A DNA stretch of 64,000 nucleotides. Source: an uncultured Actinomycetes bacterium. GTDB taxonomy: Bacteria > Actinomycetota > CADDZG01 > WHSQ01. The notes beneath the pieces were generated by a model that worked only from the letters and a program-made list of their open reading frames with translations, was not told the DNA's origin and did no database searches. Position 1 is the first letter of the stretch; the number at the start of each line of letters is the position of its first letter. A program made the translations under genes and the position numbers. The DNA is taken from positions 271,580 to 335,579 of the forward strand of contig CALMBW010000018.1 of the NCBI GenBank assembly GCA_937863385.1. The letters are read 5' to 3'. This document shows positions 27,246 through 35,871 of this stretch, piece by piece.

Positions 27246-29843
27246 TCAGTTGTTGGTGGCAGCCGAGAATCCGTGCCAGAAACTGCCGGCGGGCGCCTCG
27301 GCCTTCACTGCGCGATGGGCCAGCATCCAGGCTCCAAGCTTCGGAGCCGGCAGGGGGCGGCTGATTCCGAAACCTTGAGCCACATCGCATCCCATGGCTT
27401 TGAGAGCGGCACAAAGTTCGTCTGTTTCAACTCCTTCGGCGATGACATGCATGCCCAGGTTGCGGCCAAGATCGATGATGGAGCGCACGATGATGGCGTC
27501 ATTCTCATCGACCTGCATACCCAACACGAAGGACTTGTCGATCTTGAGGGCGTCGACGGGGAGTCGCTTCAGATAGGACATGGACGAGTAGCCGGTACCG
27601 AAGTCGTCGATGGACAACCTGATCCCCATCTCGCTCAGTCTCGTTAGGAGCCCGATGGCGCGGACCGGGTCGTCCATGATCGAGCTTTCGGTTATCTCTA
27701 GCTCGAGCGAGCGCGGCGGGACGTCGTACTCGTCGAGAAGCGCCCCGATCGAGTCACAGATCTCTTCCCCACCCGTGAGAAGACGGACCGAAAGGTTCAC
27801 GGCGACGTGAAGGTCCGGCTCCATGCGCCGCCACTGAGACAGTTGTTGGATCGACTTCCGCAGGACGAACATCGTGAGCGGTTTGATCAGACCGGTGTGC
27901 TCGGCTAGAGGGATGAACTCGTTGGGAGGCACCAGACCCTTTCGTGGGTGGTCCCAGCGAACGAGTGCTTCCACGCCCACGACATCTCCGCTGGTAAGAG
28001 AGACCTTGGGCTGGAAGAACACCACGAGCTGCTCGGTATCGATCGCTTCGCGCAGTTCGCTGACCAGAGCCAGACGGCTTGGGCTGTATTGGTCTCGATC
28101 TGCGCCGTAGACCTCGAAACCGGAGTGAGCCCCCTTGGCCAGATACATCGCTACGTCTGCTCGTTGCATCAAGCCGTCAGCATCTCGGGCGTGCAACGGA
28201 TAGACGGTCACACCGATCGATCCGAAGACATCCAAGGTCGCCCCCGCAAGTCTGATCGGTTCCTTCATCTTCTCGAGGATCAGCTTCGCTTGTTCGGTTG
28301 CCCGTGCGATGTCATCAAGCCCGGTAAGCAAGATAGCGAACTCGTCCCCGCCGACACGGGCCAACGACGCCCCCTCAGGCAACAGCGCCGCTAGGCGCTT
28401 GCCCACTTCGACCAAAGCCTGGTCACCCACGACGTGGCCGAGCGTGTCGTTGATCTCTTTGAACCGGTCAAGGTCCATGAGCAGGACGGCGACGAGATCA
28501 TCCGAGCGCTTGGCTCGATCGATCGCCAGTTTGGCCAAGTAGCCGAACGAGCTTCGGTTGAAGAGGCCGGTGAGCGGATCGTGCTTGGCGAGATACTCGT
28601 TGGCTGCAGCTTGTTCCTGAAGAGTCTCCATCAGTCTGCCCTTCTCGAGCAGCATGCTGGCGTGCGCAGCGAGCGTCTCGAGCATCTTCAGATCAGACTC
28701 GTCGAACGCGCCCACGTCACCCATCCGGTTGGCGACCAGCAACGTTCCCGAGATGCCGTCCTCGCCACGCAGGGGGGCCGCGATCGCATCGGTGAAGTTG
28801 TTCTTCTCGAAGTACTCGGCGACCTTCTCGTTGTGAAGCGGCGGTACCAAGAGGATGCCTTGACCGTCAGAAGCCACCCGGGCCCAGATCCCTTCGGTGG
28901 CATCGAGTAGGGCACGGTCGTTACGGAGGTCGTCTCCGGGGCCGAGGATCGTGCGGTCCGCTTCGCCGGGACTCTGGGGAGTGAAGACGATGATCTCGGC
29001 GATCTCTGCCTGAAGCATGTCGCGGGCTTGCGCGAGCAGTGCTTCGACCACCGACTGCCGGCCGAGCGAGCTTTGAAGCACGCGCGTCGAGTCATAGAGA
29101 CGTTCCAGACTTTGGTGCTTCGAGCGTTGGTGAACATAGGCGCGATAGGCCAGGAACAACAACACCGCTGGGAAGGTCAGCAGCCAACCAGCCTTCACCT
29201 TCGACCATAGGATCACCGCAGTGGTCAATCCGAGGGACGTGTTGGTGAAAGAGGCGATGCTTCCAACCCCAACGAGCTGGCCCAAGGTGTGCAAGCGGCC
29301 TTCAGCAAGTGACATCGCGGTGGTTATGACCAAGCTCGAGAAAACATCCGTGAGCAGGGTCGCAGCGAAGATCGCTGCCAGCCCGCGTATGCCGATCGGA
29401 TCGCCCGTGCCGAGGATCGTGTAGAAGACCAGTGCTGCGAGCGCTGCTTGCAAAGCGAAATGACAAAGGTTGAAGACCAACTTCAGAAGACGCTGGCGAC
29501 GGTGAGCGATCAAGGCGACGCCCGCACCGATCACGTAGGAAACGATCATCCAATGAGGGGCAACGAAGTACAGCCCCAATACCAACGGAACCTCACTGAG
29601 GCTCGCCGAGAAGACCTGACGCTTGAGCTGGATGTGCACCACCGCGACCTCAGAGAGGAAGAAGAGAACCGTCAAGATCCACCACGGGATCTCGAACGGC
29701 CTGTTAGCCAAAACCCGGCTCTCCAGAGGTCCCGTTGCGATCAGGAATGCGGCGAGACCAAGGAAGGCGGCAAAGACCCAGATGCGCGCGTCGGCGGGGA
29801 CCGAAGCTTTCGGTCTGTTGCTGACCCTCGATGTCATCACCAT
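27246..29843 (-). CDS. Membrane GAF-GGDEF-EAL cyclic-di-GMP turnover protein
   Basis: The 865-residue protein has about seven N-terminal hydrophobic helices (to about residue 240), a GAF domain (about 255-410), a GGDEF domain with intact GGDEF at 498-502 and an EAL domain with EAL at 625-627, DDFGTGYSS, KIDKSFV and EGVETDE. Both catalytic motifs look intact, so it could make and hydrolyse c-di-GMP. It is separated from xerC by 91 bases and has a 337-base leader without a gene. AAGGAG lies nine bases before the ATG. The neighbouring WhiG-type sigma gene is notable because WhiG is controlled by c-di-GMP in Streptomyces. Confidence 0.95.
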   Translation of the reverse strand: MVMTSRVSNRPKASVPADARIWVFAAFLGLAAFLIATGPLESRVLANRPFEIPWWILTVLFFLSEVAVVHIQLKRQVFSASLSEVPLVLGLYFVAPHWMIVSYVIGAGVALIAHRRQRLLKLVFNLCHFALQAALAALVFYTILGTGDPIGIRGLAAIFAATLLTDVFSSLVITTAMSLAEGRLHTLGQLVGVGSIASFTNTSLGLTTAVILWSKVKAGWLLTFPAVLLFLAYRAYVHQRSKHQSLERLYDSTRVLQSSLGRQSVVEALLAQARDMLQAEIAEIIVFTPQSPGEADRTILGPGDDLRNDRALLDATEGIWARVASDGQGILLVPPLHNEKVAEYFEKNNFTDAIAAPLRGEDGISGTLLVANRMGDVGAFDESDLKMLETLAAHASMLLEKGRLMETLQEQAAANEYLAKHDPLTGLFNRSSFGYLAKLAIDRAKRSDDLVAVLLMDLDRFKEINDTLGHVVGDQALVEVGKRLAALLPEGASLARVGGDEFAILLTGLDDIARATEQAKLILEKMKEPIRLAGATLDVFGSIGVTVYPLHARDADGLMQRADVAMYLAKGAHSGFEVYGADRDQYSPSRLALVSELREAIDTEQLVVFFQPKVSLTSGDVVGVEALVRWDHPRKGLVPPNEFIPLAEHTGLIKPLTMFVLRKSIQQLSQWRRMEPDLHVAVNLSVRLLTGGEEICDSIGALLDEYDVPPRSLELEITESSIMDDPVRAIGLLTRLSEMGIRLSIDDFGTGYSSMSYLKRLPVDALKIDKSFVLGMQVDENDAIIVRSIIDLGRNLGMHVIAEGVETDELCAALKAMGCDVAQGFGISRPLPAPKLGAWMLAHRAVKAEAPAGSFWHGFSAATNN

Positions 29844-30180
29844 CTCCGCAGGCTCCTTAGAGCCACACGCGCGACGACACGCTCAAAGCGTCGCGCAGCC
29901 AGAGAGTGAAAGGACCATGATGGGTGCCCGACAGCCTTGCCCAGCTTTGCTGGCTAAGCCTCACGGTCGCCAAGTAAGCGGCCATCTCCCATTCCTCCCA
30001 ATCTCACCCAGAAATCGGCGCGGTTAGCGCCTGAAGCAACAATCGGCGTGGAAGGGCTCGCTATGTATCCACCCCTAGGCGGAAAGCGTTGGGACTAAAG
30101 AGACTAGTTCGCGAAAAGAACGCCCCGGTATGGGGGATTTTCCCTAGGGGTCGCCAGCGTTGCCGCGCGTCCCCGGACCC
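29844..30180 (-). other. Leader/intergenic region of the GGDEF-EAL gene
   Basis: No open frame of note lies here. On the minus strand it holds a hairpin with CCAGC-AAA-GCTGG (about 29940-29955) extended by mismatched pairs, a GC-rich stem near 29880 and the motif tttctgggtgagat (30000-30013), which recurs in the CDF leader at 31427-31440. It is probably the promoter and structured 5' leader of the GGDEF-EAL gene. I do not recognise a known riboswitch class. Confidence 0.4.
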
Positions 30181-31251
30181 CTATCGGAGGTTGGCATGGT
30201 GAGCCAGCAGCGCGTGGGGGTCACTACCCTCTCTCACCGATGGGTTCACATGAACCAAGGCACTATCGAGTTTCGGCACGTCGTGCAGAAGGGTGTGGTG
30301 GGCTTTCACCGCGATCTCGTGTGCCGCTTCGACGCTAAGCGCCGCATCTACCTCGACTTCGACCTCGGCCCGCATGCGGTGCCCGATCCATCTCACGCGA
30401 ACGTCATCGACCTCTTTCACCCCGTCGATATCCGCAACGCATCGCTCGATCTTCGTCACGATCTCGGGGGATACTGCATCCATCAGACGGTAGTAGATGT
30501 CGCGCGCCGCATTTCCCAGGACAACCAGGATCGCTACGGTAACCAGTAAACCGGCCAGTGCATCTCCGCGCTCGAACCCAAGAGCCACTCCGATAGCGCC
30601 CCCCAGCACAGCCAGCGAGGTCAGGCCGTCGGTACGGGCATGAAGTCCGTCCGCAACCAGAGCGGCTGAGCCGATCTCACGCCCCACGCGGATCCTGTAG
30701 AGGGCAACCAGCTCGTTACCGAGAAAGCCGATGATCGAGGCGGCGATCACAAGACCCAGATTGCTCAGAGGTTGGGGGTCGAACAGACGCTCTATGGATT
30801 CGTAGCCCGCGATCCCGGCTGAGATCGCGATGGCGAGCACGATGAAGATGCCGGCCACGTCTTCAGCGCGCCCGTAGCCGTAGGTGTAGCGGTTCGTTCG
30901 AGGACGCCTCCCAAGAGAGAAGGCGATCCACAGCGGGATAGCGGTCAGAGCGTCGGCGAAGTTGTGGATGGTGTCACTCAGCAGCGCTACCGACCCGCTA
31001 ATGACCACGACCACCATCTGGAGACTCGCCGTGATACTCAGAACGATGAGCGAGATCTTCAGCGCCCGGATCCCTTTCGCGCTCGACTCGAGTGCACTGT
31101 CGACCTTGTCGGAGGCATCGTGGGAGTGGCCCAGGTTGAGGAAGTGCATCAAACGAGCCAGACGGCCACGACCCTTCGCCGCGTGGGCATGATCATGAGG
31201 ATGATCGTGGTCCTCCACGCCGTGCGGGTGCTCGTCTCGGCTGTTCGTCAT
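30181..31251 (-). CDS. Cation diffusion facilitator (CzcD/ZnT-like)
   Basis: The 356-residue protein exports divalent metals in exchange for protons. A histidine-rich N-terminus (HPHGVEDHDHPHDHAHAAKG) precedes six hydrophobic helices; the transport site motifs are SDTIHNFAD in helix 2 and ADGLHARTDGL in helix 5, followed by a cytoplasmic ferredoxin-like domain. The HxxxD/DxxxH pattern suggests zinc. ATG 31251 is chosen because the open frame upstream looks non-coding and AGGA is eight bases before it. It is divergent from a zinc-ribbon gene. Confidence 0.9.
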   Translation of the reverse strand: MTNSRDEHPHGVEDHDHPHDHAHAAKGRGRLARLMHFLNLGHSHDASDKVDSALESSAKGIRALKISLIVLSITASLQMVVVVISGSVALLSDTIHNFADALTAIPLWIAFSLGRRPRTNRYTYGYGRAEDVAGIFIVLAIAISAGIAGYESIERLFDPQPLSNLGLVIAASIIGFLGNELVALYRIRVGREIGSAALVADGLHARTDGLTSLAVLGGAIGVALGFERGDALAGLLVTVAILVVLGNAARDIYYRLMDAVSPEIVTKIERCVADIDGVKEVDDVRVRWIGHRMRAEVEVEVDAALSVEAAHEIAVKAHHTLLHDVPKLDSALVHVNPSVREGSDPHALLAHHANLR

Positions 31252-31559
31252 CGTTCCTGCTCCGTAACCAGTCCCAGGCCCCAGAAGTGTCATCCCGGCC
31301 CACTTTCCAGTACGGCAGGCGACCATCGAACGGACCACTAGATACCGCCGGACACCACTCGCATAGCGTCGGATACGCTCATCTGAGCGAGTAGCTACGG
31401 TAGCAGAGCGATGTCGGTCCCCTCCCATCTCACCCAGAAAAAGGTCTCGTGATGCGTCCTGCCCGAACGTTCCCCAGGAACAAGGACACCCTTCTAGCTG
31501 GACATCGGGGCACAGCCGCTGAATCATGGACCAAGGAAACATCAGGTGAGGAGGAGACC
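31252..31559. other. Divergent control region, CDF transporter / zinc-ribbon gene
   Basis: About 300 bases without a credible gene. It contains hairpins GTTCC-TGG-GGAAC and CGCTC-AGAT-GAGCG and the second copy of the motif shared with the GGDEF-EAL leader (31421-31440, plus-strand cctcccatctcacccagaaa). I do not recognise a manganese or NiCo riboswitch in it. Confidence 0.4.
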
Positions 31560-31940
31560 ATGACGGCGATGTTCTGTCCCAACTGCCGGCTCAAGCAGCC
31601 CACGGCACACCGATACTGTGCCCGCTGCGGTACCGACCTGCCCTCACAGCTAGTTGCGGCACGCCCCAAAACGGCTCGATTCTTTGCTGGGGTGAAGATC
31701 GCCGCTCAGGATCCCACCGGTGGGTATCTCCGCGTCTCTCATTACAGCGGCACGGAGCGGCTCGAAGAAGCAGGCTCTTCGATCGACGTTGCCACGGAAC
31801 ACGTTCGTTTCAGTATGTGGGTAAACGACCGGGCCACCTGCGTCATCTCGCTGCCCGCTTCGGAGGCAAGAGCGCTCAGTGAGTTCCTACGGGAAGAGTT
31901 CGCGAGTCATCCCGAGTCCCTAACAGCCGAGCCCATCTAA
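31560..31940 (+). CDS. Small zinc-ribbon protein, unknown function
   Basis: The 126-residue product opens with a zinc ribbon (CPNCRLKQ...YCARCGTDLP, residues 6-28) followed by about 90 residues with alternating strands that I do not recognise. ATG 31560 follows GAGGAGGAGACC, an excellent ribosome-binding site, so the longer upstream frame is not needed. It is divergent from the CDF transporter; a metal-related role is possible but is only inferred from the neighbour. Confidence 0.55.
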   Translation: MTAMFCPNCRLKQPTAHRYCARCGTDLPSQLVAARPKTARFFAGVKIAAQDPTGGYLRVSHYSGTERLEEAGSSIDVATEHVRFSMWVNDRATCVISLPASEARALSEFLREEFASHPESLTAEPI

Positions 31941-31969
31941 GACCAGGTCTGTCGCGGGCCTAGCTGCAC

Positions 31970-32287
31970 ATGATCTGGGTGGCCGGAGCGCTGTTCGGGA
32001 TTCAGATCCTGGTACTCGTCTGGGGGTGGCGAGCGATCGACGACGACCAAAGGATGTCGTTCTCGATAGGCGTGCCGCCATCGATCCAAGGAACCACCAG
32101 CAAGAGAACAGGGCTCATGCTCAGGAGCCTTGTCGCCTTCTTTCTCATAGGAGGGTCGCTATGGGCTCACATGCAAGGTGACTCGATCGTTGTCTTGGTC
32201 GGCGCTCTGCTACTCGCGTTCTTCTCGATGCTCGACGCGCTAACCATCCGCAGAATGACCAGAAACGATCAGCACGGGGCCGCCTAG
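31970..32287 (+). CDS. Small three-helix membrane protein, unknown
   Basis: The 105-residue product has three hydrophobic segments (about residues 3-23, 49-68 and 72-92) and no recognised motif. It follows the zinc-ribbon gene by 29 bases on the same strand. The ribosome-binding site is weak, so the start is uncertain. Coding potential is judged only from the open frame and the membrane-helix pattern. Confidence 0.45.
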   Translation: MIWVAGALFGIQILVLVWGWRAIDDDQRMSFSIGVPPSIQGTTSKRTGLMLRSLVAFFLIGGSLWAHMQGDSIVVLVGALLLAFFSMLDALTIRRMTRNDQHGAA

Positions 32288-32361
32288 GCAGGTGGAGACG
32301 CGACGCGGCGTGGCGAAGTGTCCGGTATGACCAACTCATCCTCCGCTGCAATCAGCGCATG

Positions 32362-32397
32362 ACGAGTTGGGCCTCGCCGCGGGCGATCAACATGTTG
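32362..32397 (-). repeat. 36-bp copy of an internal dprA segment (downstream copy)
   Basis: The 36 bases are identical to 32779-32814 inside dprA. On the minus strand they would encode NMLIARGEAQLV. The copy lies in the non-coding stretch just past the dprA stop codon, 417 bases from the original, with unrelated sequence on both sides. Confidence 0.9.
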
Positions 32398-32453
32398 TAC
32401 GACGAAGTCGCACACATGCTCTACATCCCTGATCCGAACCAGCCCACTGTGTG

Positions 32454-33398
32454 TCATGGCAGGGGATCAATCTTATTGCGATGTGGGGCCACCGACGGCT
32501 GTCGGGAGATGGCAGCACGGATGCGGGCTCCTGAGGTTGATAGGGCGTAGCCGGCGGCGGTGCGTACGGCCCAGCCGCGCACTTCGAGACGAGCGAGCGT
32601 GAGCGCAAGCTGACCTGCCTCCATCGTGCCTGCTCGAAGCAGAGCATCGCTGGTGCTGGGAGAGTCATCGAGTAGATCGAGAACCGCGAGTTCATCCTGC
32701 TCGACCTGCGGCGCTTCATCGGATCGCGACCAGACCATAGACGGCGCTAGGTCGTCACAGATGTCCTTGAAGCTGGTCACGAGTTGGGCCTCGCCGCGGG
32801 CGATCAACATGTTGGGTCCTTGCGACATGGGGTTGCGCAAGCTTCCAGGCACGGCGTAGATGTTGCGGTTGTTCTCCAGCGCGCGGCGAGCGGTGATCAG
32901 GGCGCCGCTGCGATAGCTGCCCTCGACCACGATGACACCGACCGCGAGACCGGCCACGATCCTGTTTCGTTGAGGAAACGTGAACTTGGTCGGCTGGACA
33001 CCCTCCTCGTACTCGGTGAGGAGGCACCCACCCTCGACGATGCGGTCGCGAAGTTTCAGGTTGGGCCTGGGATAGAGGACATCGAGCCCACAACCGAGGA
33101 CCGCGACGGTTGCTCCCCCGGCATCGAGAGCCGCTTGATGCGCGACGGCATCGATGCCGACCGCCAGGCCCGACACGATCGTGAAGCCTCCCTGCGCGAG
33201 ACCGCGGGCGAGGCTCTGGGCGATCTCGACCCCTGCGATGGTCGGCCGCCGCGTGCCGACGATCGCGATCATCGGTCTTGATGTGTCCAGCGGTCGTCCC
33301 ACTGCGAACAGCCGCTTGGGGGCACCTGCGATCTCGTCGAGGGCACCCGGCCATTCGGGGTGTCCCGGTTCCAGCGTCCTTGATACAACGGTGTTCAT
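32454..33398 (-). CDS. dprA: DNA-processing protein DprA
   Basis: DprA loads RecA on incoming single-stranded DNA in natural transformation and is widespread also in non-competent bacteria. The 314-residue protein has the Rossmann-like core (IVGTRRPT, SGLAVGIDAVAH, FPQRNRIVAGL, SGALITARRALE, QGPNMLIARGEA) and a C-terminal winged helix from about residue 235. It overlaps comM by four bases (ATGA), the usual comM-dprA pair. Part of its sequence is duplicated downstream. Confidence 0.93.
   Translation of the reverse strand: MNTVVSRTLEPGHPEWPGALDEIAGAPKRLFAVGRPLDTSRPMIAIVGTRRPTIAGVEIAQSLARGLAQGGFTIVSGLAVGIDAVAHQAALDAGGATVAVLGCGLDVLYPRPNLKLRDRIVEGGCLLTEYEEGVQPTKFTFPQRNRIVAGLAVGVIVVEGSYRSGALITARRALENNRNIYAVPGSLRNPMSQGPNMLIARGEAQLVTSFKDICDDLAPSMVWSRSDEAPQVEQDELAVLDLLDDSPSTSDALLRAGTMEAGQLALTLARLEVRGWAVRTAAGYALSTSGARIRAAISRQPSVAPHRNKIDPLP
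32779..32814 (-). repeat. 36-bp segment of dprA duplicated downstream (coding copy)
   Basis: This is the in-gene member of the pair, encoding the conserved GPNMLIARGEAQLV region of DprA. It is identical over 36 bases to 32362-32397. Confidence 0.9.
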
Positions 33399-34918
33399 AC
33401 CAACACCTCCTCAGTGACCGAGGTACGAAAGCCGATCGCCCGGCCCAGGTGATCGTCGGAAACCACGTCGGACCCATCGAGGTCAGCAACAGTTCTAGCC
33501 ACCCGCATCAACCGATCCAGACCGCGCCCCGACAACCGCAACAGGTCGATAGCACTGCCCAAGAACACGTTCGCCGTAGCCGACAGATGCATGTGCATCT
33601 CGAGGCTCGACCGAGGGACCGAGGCGTTGGTCATCACAGCCGACCCATACCGGTGCATCTGGATCGCCCGGCACATCTCGACCCGGGCACGAACCTGTTC
33701 TGAGCTCTCGCCCTCGGGTGCCCCGAGTAGTTGGGACTTGCCGACCCGGCCGACACTGATCTGCATGTCGATCCGGTCGAGCAAGGGGCCGGTCAGCTTG
33801 GCCGCGTAGCTACTGAGCTGCATCGGCGAACATCGGCAAGCGCGCTGCGGGTCGCCCAGGAAACCGCACGGACACGGGTTCATCGCGGCGATCAGCGAGA
33901 ACCTGCACGGGAACCGGACGGCCCCCATGCTGCGAGCGATCACCACCACGCCGTCCTCTAACGGGGCACGCAAACTGTCGAGGATGTGGCGCGAGAAGAG
34001 CCCAACCTCGTCGAGGAACAGCACACCGTGATGCGCCAAACTGACTTCGCCCGGTCGAGGCAAGCCCGATCCCCCACCGATCAGTCCGGCCAGAGAGACA
34101 TGATGATGCGGCGCACGGAAGGGCCGCTGCTCGATGAGATCGCACCCATCGGTGAGCATCCCGGACACCGATCTGATGCGCGTCACCTCGAGCGCCTCGT
34201 CGAGCGTCATCGATGGAAGGATCCCGGGCAACCTTCGAGCCAGCATCGTCTTGCCCGACCCGGGCGGCCCGAACATCAGCAGGTTGTGGCCCCCGGCGGC
34301 CGCTACTTCGAGAGCGAACTTCGCGTCGGGGTGCCCACGGACCTCGCGCAGGTCCTCGATCGGAGTACGTCTAGGCGTTGGTGGAACCTCGATCGGCCTC
34401 GGCTTCCATCCGCCCTTGAGGAAGTCGGCACACTCCTGCAGGTTGGTCACGGGCACGACTTCGACACCCTCGACCATCGCAGCCTCGGCCGCATTGATCC
34501 GGGGACAGATGACCCCGCGCAATCGAGCATGCTTAGTCGCCAGCGAGGCCGGAAGAGCACCCGGGACGGAGCGAACCGATCCATCGAGCGCCAGCTCGCC
34601 GATGATCACCCATCCCTCGAGAGAGGCGGCGGGCACCTCCTCGTTGGCACTGAGCACACCCATGGCAAGAGCGAGGTCGTAGTGGGTGCCTTCTTTGCGA
34701 AGAGCACCAGGGGCAAGATTGGCGATCACCCTCCGGCCCGGCCAACCGGATCCGACAGAGGTCAAAGCCGCCCGGATACGCTGCTCGGCCTCGCGAACGG
34801 GAGCGCTGGGCAAGCCGACGATCGAACAACCTGGCAGACCCGAGCCGAGCCCTACCTCGACATCGATGATGAAGGCATCGGCCCCAACCAGAGCGACCGA
34901 TGCTGTCTTTGCGAGCAA
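33395..34918 (-). CDS. comM: ComM/YifB Mg-chelatase-like AAA+ ATPase
   Basis: ComM is a hexameric helicase that promotes branch migration in natural transformation. The 507-residue protein has the N-terminal lon-like domain (GLPGCSIVGLPSAPVREAEQRI), Walker A GPPGSGKT at 217-224, Walker B VLFLDEV, and the zinc/loop segment CPCGFLGDPQRACRCSP, then the C-terminal Mg-chelatase domain. It heads the comM-dprA operon. Confidence 0.93.
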   Translation of the reverse strand: MLAKTASVALVGADAFIIDVEVGLGSGLPGCSIVGLPSAPVREAEQRIRAALTSVGSGWPGRRVIANLAPGALRKEGTHYDLALAMGVLSANEEVPAASLEGWVIIGELALDGSVRSVPGALPASLATKHARLRGVICPRINAAEAAMVEGVEVVPVTNLQECADFLKGGWKPRPIEVPPTPRRTPIEDLREVRGHPDAKFALEVAAAGGHNLLMFGPPGSGKTMLARRLPGILPSMTLDEALEVTRIRSVSGMLTDGCDLIEQRPFRAPHHHVSLAGLIGGGSGLPRPGEVSLAHHGVLFLDEVGLFSRHILDSLRAPLEDGVVVIARSMGAVRFPCRFSLIAAMNPCPCGFLGDPQRACRCSPMQLSSYAAKLTGPLLDRIDMQISVGRVGKSQLLGAPEGESSEQVRARVEMCRAIQMHRYGSAVMTNASVPRSSLEMHMHLSATANVFLGSAIDLLRLSGRGLDRLMRVARTVADLDGSDVVSDDHLGRAIGFRTSVTEEVLV

Positions 34919-34992
34919 GGAAACGTCCGTTCCCAGCCCCAGATGCGCGGACCCACAACCCTAGCGACGCCCTGCGTCAAAACCCACGAAGA

Positions 34993-35021
34993 AAGCCCGG
35001 CTCGCAGATGGAGCCGGGCTT
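34993..35021 (-). terminator. Rho-independent terminator of the secreted-protein gene
   Basis: Arms aagcccggct and agccgggctt (34993-35002 and 35012-35021) form a perfect 10-bp stem with a 9-base loop. On the minus strand the stem is followed by TCTTCG, and it lies 22 bases after the stop of the gene ending at 35043. Confidence 0.75.
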
Positions 35022-35042
35022 GATCGCTCGAACCGAGCGCTT

Positions 35043-35738
35043 CTATTTGGGGATCGTGTAGGTGTCGAGGATGATCAGGTTGTCGGCAGGTAAGGATGCG
35101 TTGGTGATGACTGCCGCCGGTGCGGCATAGATGCTTCCGCCGAACAGACTCACCCCCGGGCCGATCTTGGAACCTGGCTTCGCTTCGAGCACCTCGAGCG
35201 GAACGGGGATGGTGATGGTTGCCGTTGCGGCATCAAAGACCCCGTGGGCCAAGCCGATCTCTTCACAAGGTCCCCCGACCGTGCAGCCGCCTACCCGCAA
35301 AAAGAAGGGCGCAGTGCCCGGGTCACGAGGAGGTGGGCAGATCGTCGGGTTGTAAGTTGGGTTGCAGACGCCCCGGGCGTATTCGGTGAAGCCACCGCTC
35401 AACTGGATGGCGCGGCCATCGACGGTGAACTCCCATGTGTAGCGAGATGACTCGGGGATCCCGCCGGTGGGAGGAAGTGCATCGAGCTTGATGATGAACT
35501 CAAGGGTCTCTTTGTCGGGAACGTTGAACGAGGCTTCCAGGAGATCTTGACCGAGCGCAGCGCTTATCGGCGCCAGGCCACAGTCAACATTGCAGCCCCA
35601 ATCCCCGGCCTCGTCGACGCCGACGACGACAGGGCCCTTCGGAGCCTTCTTCTTCTTCTTGGCCTGAGCCGCCGGCGCGGCCATGAGGCCCGCGACCAGG
35701 GCGATCAGCAGCAGCGAAACGATGCTCTTGCTTCTCAT
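35043..35738 (-). CDS. Secreted protein of unknown function
   Basis: The 231-residue product has a clear signal peptide (RSKSIVSLLLIALVAGLMAAPAAQA, cleavage near residue 26) then a KKKKKAPKG basic start of the mature protein and a beta-rich, cysteine-containing domain (four to six cysteines, e.g. WGCNVDCG). No catalytic motif is recognised. ATG 35738 is preceded by AAGGGGGA. It is monocistronic with its own terminator. Confidence 0.7.
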   Translation of the reverse strand: MRSKSIVSLLLIALVAGLMAAPAAQAKKKKKAPKGPVVVGVDEAGDWGCNVDCGLAPISAALGQDLLEASFNVPDKETLEFIIKLDALPPTGGIPESSRYTWEFTVDGRAIQLSGGFTEYARGVCNPTYNPTICPPPRDPGTAPFFLRVGGCTVGGPCEEIGLAHGVFDAATATITIPVPLEVLEAKPGSKIGPGVSLFGGSIYAAPAAVITNASLPADNLIILDTYTIPK

Positions 35739-35871
35739 CTCTAGTCCCCCTTGGGATGTCCGATAGGCGAAAGGTTCGCCATCGGCCGCCTCCTTCCCTG
35801 CTCCCCTCACGAGCAAAGGCCCGGTTCCCCGGGCTCTGAGGGTGATGCTGAGCGCCGAACCAGCTAGATGG

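Noticed and set aside
29844..30013. Possible c-di-GMP riboswitch in the GGDEF-EAL leader (CCAGCAAAGCTGG)
   Set aside because: It has a GCAAAG-like string but lacks the GGCAAACC segment, the GNRA stem and the receptor in the right order; only a plain hairpin can be supported.
31252..31559. Manganese or NiCo riboswitch ahead of the CDF transporter
   Set aside because: The conserved loops of these classes are not present; only short hairpins are seen.
32359..32550. 63-codon plus-strand frame downstream of dprA
   Set aside because: Its start is in the duplicated dprA fragment and the rest is antisense to the dprA 3' end; no ribosome site.
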